A DNA stretch of 42,400 nt, from the NCBI GenBank assembly GCA_025356745.1, contig JANXRS010000417.1:1-42400 (forward strand), written 5' to 3'. The notes under the pieces were generated by a model. That model saw only the letters and a program-made list of their open reading frames with translations. It was not told the origin of the DNA and ran no database searches. Shown in pieces: positions 26,451 to 34,427 of the stretch (positions within the stretch are counted from its first letter, which is position 1; the number at the start of each line of letters is the position of its first letter). Position numbers and translations under genes: made by a program. Source of the stretch: Arcicella sp. GTDB taxonomy: Bacteria; Bacteroidota; Bacteroidia; Cytophagales; Spirosomataceae.

Positions 26451-27356
26451 CTACATAGTATATTCACCTGAAATATGCTTTCTTAATTTCTTCATTTGAG
26501 CAATTTCTGCTTCATACACTTTCTTTATACCATCGCCTGCGGCAGTTTCCACATCACGAATGTCCTTAACCAATCTCGCAAAACCTTGTGGTTCAATTGA
26601 AGCTGCATGGTCTGAACCCCACATCGCACGGTCGAGCGTGAAATGGCGTTCCACAAAAGTTGCTCCCATTGCCACTGCGGCTACCGTTGTTGCCAAACCA
26701 GTTTCATGTCCTGAGTAGCCAATGGGCGTATTTGGAAACATTTCGCTCAAGGTTTTAATCATATTCAAGTTCAACTCTTCGGGTTTGCATGGATAAGCAG
26801 ACGTTGAATGGGCAATCATTAAAGGATAATTTTTATCAAATCCTTTGATAAAATCAACGGTTTCAACTATTTCATTTGGGGTGGACATTCCTGTAGAAAT
26901 TATCAAAGGACGACCCGTTCTGACAATTTTTTCGATTAGTTCAAAATCTGTCAAAGATGCCGATGCTAATTTGTACAATACGGGATTAAAATATTCCAGA
27001 AAATCCACTGACTCCACATCCCAAGGCGAAGCAAACCAATCAACTCCTTTAATTTTTGCGTACTTATTAATGTCTGAATATTCTAAATTTCCAAATTCGG
27101 TTTTACGTTTGTAATCAATGTAACTCATTTTCCCCCAAGGCGTATCCCGCATAATTTCCCATTGGTCGAGTGGAACGCACAATTCGGGTGTTCTTTTTTG
27201 GAATTTAACGGCATCCACTTTTGCAATTTCACCTTCCTCAATGAGTTGTTTTGCCGTTTCTAAAGAGCCATTATGATTAATTCCGATTTCGGCTATAATG
27301 TAACACGGATGTCCTTTGCCAATAATTTTTCCAGATGATAATGTAATACTTTTCAT
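26451..27356 (-). CDS. NeuB-family PEP-condensing synthase without SAF domain
   Basis: This 301-residue protein matches the TIM-barrel catalytic part of sialic/legionaminic-type synthases, which join PEP to an aldose to make a ulosonic acid. Motifs are YIIAEIGINHNGS, VKFQKRTPE, STGMSTPNE, AHSTSAYPC, GYSGHETG and RHFTLDR. The usual C-terminal SAF (antifreeze-like) domain of about 60 residues is absent: the protein ends soon after the barrel (KKLRKHISGEYTM). In known NeuB that domain supplies an Arg touching the N-acetyl group of the neighbouring subunit's substrate, so this enzyme probably uses a different sugar. Its ATG overlaps the phosphatase stop (27353-27356). It is the last gene of the eight-gene cluster. 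Confidence 0.9.
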   Translation of the reverse strand: MKSITLSSGKIIGKGHPCYIIAEIGINHNGSLETAKQLIEEGEIAKVDAVKFQKRTPELCVPLDQWEIMRDTPWGKMSYIDYKRKTEFGNLEYSDINKYAKIKGVDWFASPWDVESVDFLEYFNPVLYKLASASLTDFELIEKIVRTGRPLIISTGMSTPNEIVETVDFIKGFDKNYPLMIAHSTSAYPCKPEELNLNMIKTLSEMFPNTPIGYSGHETGLATTVAAVAMGATFVERHFTLDRAMWGSDHAASIEPQGFARLVKDIRDVETAAGDGIKKVYEAEIAQMKKLRKHISGEYTM

Positions 27357-27865
27357 GTATTTATGTTAGTTTTTGAGGCAATAATTAATTCGGAAAATTC
27401 TCTAAAACACCCTTCTCCACCTTTATTTTCACAGATATAATCAGCGATATTTTTTGTAAAACTGATAGCATCTGCGGGGCAAGCGGTTAAGCCTACTTTT
27501 TGCATGATGGAAATATCATTCACATCGTCACCGATGTAGGCAATATTTTCTTTAGTTAAATTTTGACTATTCATAATTTGTATCAAGACTAACAATTTAT
27601 CCTTGATACCTAAATGCAGTTCAGTAATTTGAAGTTTTTCGGCTCTTTTAATTACTGAAGGAGAACGTTCACCCGTAATAATTCCTGTTTCAACTTCTGC
27701 TAATTTTCGGAGTCTTTCAACACCCATTCCATCACGGACATTAAACTTTTTCAAGATTTCTCCCTGTTCTCCGTAATATACTCCGCCATCAGTTAATACT
27801 CCATCGCAGTCGGTTAATAAGAGTTTTATGTTTCGGGCTTTTACTTTTATTTCTTCGGTTATCAT
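27353..27865 (-). CDS. KdsC-like HAD phosphatase
   Basis: This 170-residue HAD-family protein has the short C0 form of KdsC, without a cap domain. Motif I is LLLTDCDGVLTDGG (nucleophile Asp and acid Asp), the middle has TGERSP and a Lys, and motif IV is IGDDVNDISIM. KdsC removes phosphate from Kdo-8-phosphate; relatives in nonulosonate clusters act on 9-phosphates. It overlaps the NeuB-like gene by 4 bases, which strongly suggests that it acts on the NeuB product, so the condensed acid is probably formed as a phosphate. There are 90 bases to the SDR gene upstream. Confidence 0.9.
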   Translation of the reverse strand: MITEEIKVKARNIKLLLTDCDGVLTDGGVYYGEQGEILKKFNVRDGMGVERLRKLAEVETGIITGERSPSVIKRAEKLQITELHLGIKDKLLVLIQIMNSQNLTKENIAYIGDDVNDISIMQKVGLTACPADAISFTKNIADYICENKGGEGCFREFSELIIASKTNINT

Positions 27866-27955
27866 TTCGTATTAATTGAATTATAAATTAGTAAATTGTG
27901 CCTTGTTTGATAATTATGATTATTAAATCATCCTTTATTACCGCATACCTAAAAA

Positions 27956-28774
27956 TCAAATAGCTGTCCAGCCACCATCAACCACCAAATTTGCTCCCGT
28001 CATATAGGCCGATGCATCAGAGGCTAAAAAAATAATAGCTCCTTGATAATCAGCCATTTGTGCCATTCTTCCGAGTAAAGTTTTTGCGGAATAATTCTGC
28101 ACGAAAAACTCATCTTGTGAATTTTCAACACCGCCTGGAGATAATGTATTTACTCGCACACCTCTTTTGCCCCAATAAGCGGCTAAATAGCGAGTAAAAT
28201 TGATAATTGCCCCTTTGGTAGTTGGATAAGACGGTGATTTAAAAAAGGTTTGTTCTCCCGCTTCATTCTTATAAATATTCTGGTCAGGACCAACCATTCC
28301 GTAGGTTGAAGCCACATTAATAATACTTCCAGAACCTTGTTTAGCCATAATAGTTCCAAAAACTTGCGAACACGAAAAAACACCTAACACATTTACTTCC
28401 AATGATTTACGAAATGAATCAATTGGATAATTTTCAAAGGCTGATAGTTCAGATGCCATTTCAGGATTTTCAAACATATCATTAATAGCAGCGTTATTTA
28501 CCAAAATATCAATTGTTCCAAAATGGGTAATAATAGTATTTTTAGCATTTTCTAAAGATTCCGATTTGGTTACATCCATCCCTAATCCAATACAATTTTT
28601 ACCCAAAGTTTCAGCGAATACCCTACTGTTTTCTGCTGAAATATCAGCTACTACAACATTGGCTCCCGCCAAAGCCAAGGCTTCACAATGTTTTTTGCCA
28701 ATTAGTCCCGTGCCACCCGTTACAATGGCAGTTTTTTCTTTTAAAGAGAATAATTCAAATGGGTGTTTTTCCAT
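27956..28774 (-). CDS. SDR-family oxidoreductase of the sugar cluster
   Basis: This 272-residue Rossmann protein has TGGTGLIGK (cofactor loop), NNAA, the catalytic Ser in INVASTYG and the YxxxK pair in YPTTKGA. An acidic residue ends the second strand (VVADISAEN), which favours NAD(H) over NADP(H). The SDR superfamily oxidises or reduces alcohol/ketone groups. Here it could create the keto group used by the aminotransferase or reduce a transketolase product. It lies 67 bases from the aminotransferase gene, on the same strand. The substrate is not determinable. Confidence 0.9.
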   Translation of the reverse strand: MEKHPFELFSLKEKTAIVTGGTGLIGKKHCEALALAGANVVVADISAENSRVFAETLGKNCIGLGMDVTKSESLENAKNTIITHFGTIDILVNNAAINDMFENPEMASELSAFENYPIDSFRKSLEVNVLGVFSCSQVFGTIMAKQGSGSIINVASTYGMVGPDQNIYKNEAGEQTFFKSPSYPTTKGAIINFTRYLAAYWGKRGVRVNTLSPGGVENSQDEFFVQNYSAKTLLGRMAQMADYQGAIIFLASDASAYMTGANLVVDGGWTAI

Positions 28775-28841
28775 AATTTGAATTTATAATTTAGTTACCG
28801 CTAACTTTACTCACAGCAAAGTCGTCCGTATAGAATATTTC

Positions 28842-30185
28842 TTAAACTTTTGCTACTGCTGGTTTGATATTATAATTACTCGTTTTTCTAAAGACAGCTT
28901 CTAATACTTCTCCTTTCAAATAGGATTTAACATTTTGAGTTTCAATGGCTTCCTTTACAATTGGCATAACTTCACGATATGCCAAAAGAGTATAATTCAA
29001 GTCTTCATCGGAATGACTAAAACACATATTATGAAAACCCGCCCAAAGAATCCCACGCTTAATCATTTCTTGTTGCATGAGAGCTTTCACTTCTAAGGCA
29101 TTCCCCGCTTCGGGGGCAATAGTTACCATCGTCCTACAATTATATCCGACACATTTGGTCAGATTTTCCATGCCAAATTCTTGGGCAATTTGGTTATAAC
29201 CGTCTTTAATTATTTGTCCTTTTTCATCCAAATATTTTGGAACATTTTTCTTTCTAATTTCTTTAATTGTGGCAATGCAAGCGGCTAAAGAAAGTGCTTC
29301 TCCCCCAAAAGTTGTATAGCTAAATACTTCATTATTAAAGAGTTCCATTACGTCTGCCCGTCCCGTTAAGAGAGAAATGGGCATTCCGTTGGCACAGGCT
29401 TTTGAGTAAACAGCTAAATCTGGAACCACATTAAAATATTCCTGAGCCCCACCTAAAGCGATGCGGAAACCCGTCCACATTTCATCAAAAATTAAAAGCG
29501 TTCCATTTTCTCGACAAGCCTCCGCCAAGGCTTGAAGAAAGTCATTTTGCGGTGCTTCAAAAATAAATGGTTCTAGAATTACCGCCGCCACATCTTCATC
29601 TAATGCTTCAATAATGGCTTCAATATTGTTGTATTCGAAAGTATAAGTCATATTTTGAATGGCTTCTGGAATGCCCGAATTACGACTGGTAATACCGATA
29701 TACCAATCGTGCCAACCGTGATAACCACAGCAAAAAATCTTGTCACGTCCTGTAAATGAACGGGCAACTCTCACCGCTGCGGAACAAACATCAGCCCCCG
29801 TTTTCGAGATTTTTACGGCTTCGGCATTGGGAATTACTTCCTGAATAAGTTCGGATAATTCCACTTCCAAAGGGTGCATTAACGAAAAGGTAATCCCATC
29901 TTCTAATTGTTTCTTGATGGCTTCGTCCACCACAGGATAAGCGTATCCTAAAGAAATTGGACCAATTGCGGAATTGAAATCAATATATTCATTACCATCT
30001 ACATCCCACACGTGCGAGCCTTTTCCTTTTTGTAAATATTTAGGAGCAACACCTTTTGTAAATTGCCCCGGTCCTTTGGCAAGTGTTTGAGTGATAGGCT
30101 TTTGCACTTTTAAAGCACGCTCGTATAAGCTATCAGAATGGGTGATAGTTGGGTAATGTTGATTTGATGTTATAGTATTTGGCAT
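28842..30185 (-). CDS. Class III PLP aminotransferase of the sugar cluster
   Basis: This 447-residue enzyme resembles glutamate-1-semialdehyde aminomutase. The motifs are GCYHGWHDW-like (CCGYHGWHDWYIG), FDEMWTGFR (Asp that binds the PLP ring) and YSKACANGMPI (Lys for PLP). HemL, the tetrapyrrole enzyme, would normally not sit in a sugar cluster, and the sequence here is longer, so I infer it transfers an amino group onto a sugar or small keto/aldehyde intermediate. It is 3 bases downstream of the transketolase C gene. The N-terminal 40 residues are an extra extension (LAKGPGQFTKG). The end product would bear an amino group. Confidence 0.9.
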   Translation of the reverse strand: MPNTITSNQHYPTITHSDSLYERALKVQKPITQTLAKGPGQFTKGVAPKYLQKGKGSHVWDVDGNEYIDFNSAIGPISLGYAYPVVDEAIKKQLEDGITFSLMHPLEVELSELIQEVIPNAEAVKISKTGADVCSAAVRVARSFTGRDKIFCCGYHGWHDWYIGITSRNSGIPEAIQNMTYTFEYNNIEAIIEALDEDVAAVILEPFIFEAPQNDFLQALAEACRENGTLLIFDEMWTGFRIALGGAQEYFNVVPDLAVYSKACANGMPISLLTGRADVMELFNNEVFSYTTFGGEALSLAACIATIKEIRKKNVPKYLDEKGQIIKDGYNQIAQEFGMENLTKCVGYNCRTMVTIAPEAGNALEVKALMQQEMIKRGILWAGFHNMCFSHSDEDLNYTLLAYREVMPIVKEAIETQNVKSYLKGEVLEAVFRKTSNYNIKPAVAKV

Positions 30186-30188
30186 ATT

Positions 30189-31130
30189 TTATTCGAGAAT
30201 TAATTTATTATCATTCAAATCATCAACCATTATTTCTTCAAAATAACTACTTATCTTTTTCGCCATTTTCATACCCGTAAATCCTTCATATTCAAGCACT
30301 TCTTGAAGTCTGGCGGGTTTAAACCACCTTTCTTCCAAAGCAATTGGCAAAACATTAGCAGTGAGTCGATTTTTCAAAAGCGTTTCTGCCACGATAGAAT
30401 ACAAACCACCCGTTTGAAAATGGTCTTCAATCGTTACCATCAATTCACAACGTAATGCTACACGAATAATGGCTTGCTCATCCACAGGTTTTAGGCTTCT
30501 CATGTTAATTAATCCGACCGATTTTCCTTGTTTTCTCAGAATTTCAGCGGTAATCATGGCTTGTTCAAACATAAATCCATACACCAAAATTGTAACGTCC
30601 GTTCCTTCCGAAATAATTTCGGCTTTACCAATTTCAAAATAGCTATCATGCTGATATACAGATGGTTTTGTGCAAATTCGGACGTAACTTGGATGAGATG
30701 AATCCCATATTTTAGGCAACATCGTTACTAAATCTTGTTCATCAGTAGCCGCAAAAACTTGCATATTTGGAATGCCACGCATAATGCTAATGTCTTCGAT
30801 AGCTTGGTGCGTTGGTCCGTTTCCATCCGATAAAAATCCTGGAATAAAACTGCTTAATTTGACGGGTAAATTACCAATTCCCACATCAGTGCGAATAAAT
30901 TCAAAGGCTCGCATGGATAAAAAGGCTGCTAGAGCGTGAACTACAGGCGTTCTTCCTCGCAAGGCAAGTCCAGCCGCCGCTCCAATCATTGTTTGTTCAG
31001 TTATACCTGTATCAATAAATCGGTTGCCCAAAATAGTGGGCAAATTTCTAACCAAAGCTCGATTCTCGGCGGTCATTACGATGAAACGTTCATCGGCAAG
31101 AGCAGTATTTTTTAATAATTCTTCGTACAT
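30189..31130 (-). CDS. Transketolase C-terminal subunit
   Basis: This 313-residue protein corresponds to the pyrimidine-binding plus C-terminal domains of transketolase. The catalytic Glu is in TGITEQTMIGAAAGLALRG (residue about 43), and a C-terminal domain follows (VLVYGFMFEQAM, LINMRSLKPVD). It lies next to the N-terminal subunit gene (38-base gap). Split transketolases like this transfer two-carbon units between sugar phosphates, or join a two-carbon donor to an aldehyde. The housekeeping transketolase is normally a single protein, so this pair is dedicated to the cluster. Confidence 0.92.
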   Translation of the reverse strand: MYEELLKNTALADERFIVMTAENRALVRNLPTILGNRFIDTGITEQTMIGAAAGLALRGRTPVVHALAAFLSMRAFEFIRTDVGIGNLPVKLSSFIPGFLSDGNGPTHQAIEDISIMRGIPNMQVFAATDEQDLVTMLPKIWDSSHPSYVRICTKPSVYQHDSYFEIGKAEIISEGTDVTILVYGFMFEQAMITAEILRKQGKSVGLINMRSLKPVDEQAIIRVALRCELMVTIEDHFQTGGLYSIVAETLLKNRLTANVLPIALEERWFKPARLQEVLEYEGFTGMKMAKKISSYFEEIMVDDLNDNKLILE

Positions 31131-31168
31131 TTCTTTAATTTTTTTGCCAATAAGACATAAAGTTTGAT

Positions 31169-32026
31169 TTATCGTACCACCATTACTTCTGATTCAAGCG
31201 TGGCTTGATGCGTTCCGTGAAGTTCTTCCAATAATTGTTGTACTTCATTTTCAGAGAAATTACAAAACCAACGGTCGGCTCGGGCTTCGATACTTGGCAA
31301 ACCTTTCCCTCTTATGGTATCGGCAATAACCACATTTAATTTCCCTTTTTTATAAGGAATATCAGCAAATGCCTCTTCTAAGTCTTGAAAATTATGGCCA
31401 TCAATTCGGGTAACGGATGCCCCAAAAGCCTCAAATTTATCCACCAAAGGTTCGAGCGGAATTAAGTCTTCAGTTGCCACGTTTGCTTGAAATTTATTGC
31501 GATCAATTACAAAAATCAGGTTGTCTAATTTGTAAGCATTTGCCACCATCACGGCTTCCCAACATGAGCCTTCGTTGAGTTCGCCATCGCCCATAATACA
31601 AATGACAAGATTCTTTCCTCCTTTGATTTTACAGTCCAATGCCACGCCAATTGCCACCGAAGGCAAATGACCTAACGAACCCGAATGAAATTCAACGCCA
31701 GGAATTTTCGTATTGGGATGCCAATAAATATTATCCAGAGTGGAAAGATGGTTTTGTAGTCTTTCTTCCCCTAAAATTCCCATTTCTACGAGTGTACCAT
31801 ACAAAGCAGGTACGTCATGTCCTTTCGATAAAAAAAGATAATCACGGTTTGGGTCGTGGAGATTATCCGACGAAATATTCAAAAAATCATTATACAGATA
31901 AACCATTAAATCGGTCGCTGAGAGTGATGCACCTACAAAACACCCCCCATCGGTGGACATTTTGATGATGTGTTCACGAACACGCAAGGCAATAGATTCT
32001 AATGCTACAATTTTGTTTTCAATCAT
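31169..32026 (-). CDS. Transketolase N-terminal (thiamine-diphosphate) subunit
   Basis: This 285-residue protein carries the thiamine-diphosphate motif: GDGELNEGSCWEAVMVANAY, then some ten residues on, the Asn of VIDRN. Also seen are LSKGHDVPALYG (His of the active site) and FHSGSLGHLP. The pair with the following gene forms one full transketolase. It starts 4 bases after the cytidylyltransferase stop, so it is co-transcribed. The donor could be fructose-6-phosphate or xylulose-5-phosphate; the acceptor is unknown. Confidence 0.92.
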   Translation of the reverse strand: MIENKIVALESIALRVREHIIKMSTDGGCFVGASLSATDLMVYLYNDFLNISSDNLHDPNRDYLFLSKGHDVPALYGTLVEMGILGEERLQNHLSTLDNIYWHPNTKIPGVEFHSGSLGHLPSVAIGVALDCKIKGGKNLVICIMGDGELNEGSCWEAVMVANAYKLDNLIFVIDRNKFQANVATEDLIPLEPLVDKFEAFGASVTRIDGHNFQDLEEAFADIPYKKGKLNVVIADTIRGKGLPSIEARADRWFCNFSENEVQQLLEELHGTHQATLESEVMVVR

Positions 32027-32030
32027 TTTA

Positions 32031-32852
32031 TTAGTTTGTTGGTAACTTTTTTGTTTGTCGTGATGAAATAGTGTTTAATTCATCCAGATGATTTCTGTAC
32101 CAATTAACACCAGCGTACTGTTTATTAAAGTCATAAATTTCTGGTTTCAATTGGATTAATTTCAGAATATCCTCCATCGAAAAAGCAACATTTTTGGGGT
32201 ATAATTCCTCAAAAACTCGTTTAATGAATAGGTAATCTTCTGGATAATCAATCGTAAAACGGTGGCTCATCGAATAGTCTAAACCAGTTTCCCATGTCAG
32301 GTTTGCCATGCGAAATTTATCGGGATTTTCCCAAAAATAAGGCGTTGTATGCTCTCTTTCCAAAGGTCGTTTTGCTTCATACCAAGCCTTTTCCAAAGCA
32401 CCAAAAGTCATTAATTCCACATCATTTCCGTCAGGATAAGTCGCAGGATGGAGATTACTAATAAAATTAAATTCTTGCTGATTTTCAAGATAGTAATCAA
32501 TCACTTGATCAATAAGTTTAGGGTCAATTAAAGGACAATCCGAAGGAATCTTTATGACCGCATCTGCCCTTGTTAAAAGTCCGACTTGATAATGACGGTC
32601 GAGTAAATCTTCTAATTCACCTGCGTAGAAAGGTATTTTTTTTTCCGAACAAAATGTTTTGATTACCTCATCTTTTTTGTCTTTAGAAGATGCTACGATA
32701 ATATTAACCGGAAATTTTATCCGCTTCAAACGTTCCAGCATTCTGAATAATAACGTCTCGCCCAAAATTGGGAGCATCACTTTTCCAGGCAAACGACTCG
32801 AAGACATACGAGCTTGTACAACCACGGCAATCGTAGGATTATTACTATTCAT
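32031..32852 (-). CDS. SpsF-type cytidylyltransferase
   Basis: This 273-residue protein matches the CTP_transf_3 (NeuA/KdsB/SpsF-like) family: VVVQARMSSSRLPGKVMLPI (nucleotide loop), a central IPSDCPLIDPKLIDQ with the metal-binding Asp, and HRFTIDYPEDY. SpsF in Bacillus accompanies the NeuB-like SpsE in spore-coat sugar synthesis. It probably makes the CMP-activated ulosonic acid from CTP. It overlaps the upstream transferase gene by 8 bases and lies 4 bases before the transketolase N gene. Confidence 0.9.
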   Translation of the reverse strand: MNSNNPTIAVVVQARMSSSRLPGKVMLPILGETLLFRMLERLKRIKFPVNIIVASSKDKKDEVIKTFCSEKKIPFYAGELEDLLDRHYQVGLLTRADAVIKIPSDCPLIDPKLIDQVIDYYLENQQEFNFISNLHPATYPDGNDVELMTFGALEKAWYEAKRPLEREHTTPYFWENPDKFRMANLTWETGLDYSMSHRFTIDYPEDYLFIKRVFEELYPKNVAFSMEDILKLIQLKPEIYDFNKQYAGVNWYRNHLDELNTISSRQTKKLPTN

Positions 32853-33882
32853 AAATCAATTCTTGATTAGCAATTTTGTATCGATAATTTTTCATAAAAT
32901 CTTCCTTTTTGCCAGTAAATACCAAAAAATCACGACAAATTTGAGCAATATTTTTAGCCGATTTCCCTCCATTTTGAATAGGCATTTGTTGTTTCAATTC
33001 TTCTATATCAAAATAAGAATGAACCTTTTTCTCCAACGCCATGCCCACATACACAGCAGAGGAATATTGCGTGATAAACTCATCACAATTAGCAATCATC
33101 GGGTTAATATCACCAGTAATATAAATAATTGTTTCGGCGGGACCGTGTTCTTTGATTTCAGCGATAGCACGTTCCATTATTTCGTTGGGATGAACTTTGA
33201 AGACCAATTTTCTACCTGCTGCTTTTTCTACACATTCTTTGATAAAAGCAGGACGGTCTTCTTTGCGGAAACATTCACGATTATCAGAAGTGGCCACTAA
33301 AACAAAATCACGAAGTGGAAAATCATTCTGACGATATTGTTGGACATTATCAAAATTGGGAATTCCAGTGGTAACAATTTTATGAGAATCTGTCCCAATT
33401 TTAACGAGTCGTTTTTTATATCCTTCCGAAGCGGAACAATAGACATCACAGATATTGGACGCACCATTTAGGGCAGTTCCCACAGCAAAATAAGGAGGGA
33501 GATGTAATTTTTTAATTACTTTACTTAAAGAAGTATATTCATCAATCATGCCTTCTTGCACCCAAAGGGTCTTGGTTTGCAACATCCTATCTGGAATAAT
33601 CATGTCTGAACAATAAACAACCAAATCGTACTGATTTCTTTTGGCTTTATAATCCATTTTCAAACCCTGTTCTTGGCAATATTTTTCTGAATTTTCTTTG
33701 AATTGACCCGAAACAACAGTTTTCGACAAAATTTTTGTATTATCAATCAACCATTGAAAGGGCGGGAAATCAACGAAGATTTGACTAAACCAACATTCAT
33801 AATCAGTAAGTTCATTTGCAATTTTATGCATTTGAGTCGTTTGATTAATAGAACCTGTGATAAATAAAATTTTTAATTTCAT
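32845..33882 (-). CDS. GT-B-like glycosyl/glycerophospho-transferase
   Basis: This 345-residue protein is the first gene of the cluster. It has no signal peptide. A Rossmann-like first half (LKILFITGSINQTTQMHKI) is followed by a second half with LVFKVHPNE and NCDEFITQYSSAVYVGMALE, a pattern seen in CDP-glycerol glycerophosphotransferases and capsule/polysialyl-type transferases of the GT-B fold. That suggests it transfers the CMP-activated product to a glycan or lipid, but no close family is recognised. There is a gap of 545 bases before the next gene to the right. Confidence 0.7.
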   Translation of the reverse strand: MKLKILFITGSINQTTQMHKIANELTDYECWFSQIFVDFPPFQWLIDNTKILSKTVVSGQFKENSEKYCQEQGLKMDYKAKRNQYDLVVYCSDMIIPDRMLQTKTLWVQEGMIDEYTSLSKVIKKLHLPPYFAVGTALNGASNICDVYCSASEGYKKRLVKIGTDSHKIVTTGIPNFDNVQQYRQNDFPLRDFVLVATSDNRECFRKEDRPAFIKECVEKAAGRKLVFKVHPNEIMERAIAEIKEHGPAETIIYITGDINPMIANCDEFITQYSSAVYVGMALEKKVHSYFDIEELKQQMPIQNGGKSAKNIAQICRDFLVFTGKKEDFMKNYRYKIANQELIYE

Positions 33883-34199
33883 AAGGAGAAGACTTAACTA
33901 TATCATTATATCAGTTAATTTCAATAGGCAAAACTACAAACAGAGTATTCCCAGAATGTTAGAAATGAATCAAGAATTCAAGCATAACATTTGTAAAAAA
34001 GCATGGCAATTTTCTTTAAGCAAATATGAGTATTCCTATCACAATAAGTGTTACATAATATTCTTTAAAAGTTACATAATTTCCAGATTTAGTTGGGTCT
34101 TTCATCAAGAGATTTAGCTACAAATTCAACTTCTTCCAAGTCATTCTAAGCATAGCAGAGGAGATAATTGATATTTAGACCATAAATTATTAAGTGTAA
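33883..34199. other. Noncoding gap right of the sugar cluster
   Basis: Part of a 545-base stretch between the cluster and the McrB gene. Apart from the -7 box above, short open frames (for example 32 codons ending near 34173) look like possible protein remnants but cannot be identified. Confidence 0.35.
33929..33936 (-). promoter_or_regulatory. Possible -7 box of the sugar cluster
   Basis: TAGTTTTG on the minus strand fits TAnnTTTG, about 46 bases before the first gene start (33882). There is no clear TTG 20 bases upstream, so support is partial. It is the only such box I find in the leader. Confidence 0.45.
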
Positions 34200-34370
34200 A
34201 GCAGTGTTATTTCTGAAAATCTTCCGATGGCTGTCAGAGTAGAATTTGATATTAAAGGGCGACTTGAAGACAGTTAAATGTTGATTATTTCATATTACAA
34301 AAGCAAAGGAAATACAAATGTTAAATTAGATGTTCCTTTGAGTTCTGGGACAATTAATCTTGACAATTAA
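34200..34370 (+). pseudogene. Possible relic of a coding sequence
   Basis: In one frame the plus strand reads SSVISENLPMAVRVEFDIKG and continues RLEDS to an in-frame TAA at 34275. It then goes straight on with ATG and YYKSKGNTNVKLDVPLSSGT to a TAA at 34368-34370. The composition and periodicity look protein-like, and the single frame with one internal stop suggests the decayed end of a gene. No family is recognised. It lies directly before the terminator at 34386. It may be unrelated to the McrB gene, which is on the other strand. Confidence 0.35.
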
Positions 34371-34385
34371 AGCACCTCTTTAGCA

Positions 34386-34424
34386 TCAAAAAAGCCTGTT
34401 CATGTATATGACAGGCTTTTTTGA
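34386..34424. terminator. Bidirectional terminator at the McrB 3' end
   Basis: Perfect 14-base inverted repeat TCAAAAAAGCCTGT (34386-34399) / ACAGGCTTTTTTGA (34411-34424). It has T runs on both strands. It ends 4 bases before the McrB stop. Confidence 0.92.
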
Positions 34425-34427
34425 TTT

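Noticed and set aside
28842-30185. Housekeeping hemL for tetrapyrrole synthesis
   Set aside because: Its place 3 bases after transketolase C and its extra N-terminal part favour a role in the sugar cluster; not fully excluded.
26451-32852. Ordinary sialic or legionaminic acid locus
   Set aside because: No UDP-GlcNAc epimerase or dehydratase and no acetyltransferase is present, and NeuB lacks the SAF domain.
33857-34117. 86-codon rightward frame across the start of the transferase gene
   Set aside because: Low-complexity Lys/Asn/Ile-rich sequence overlapping a firm gene start; no domain features.
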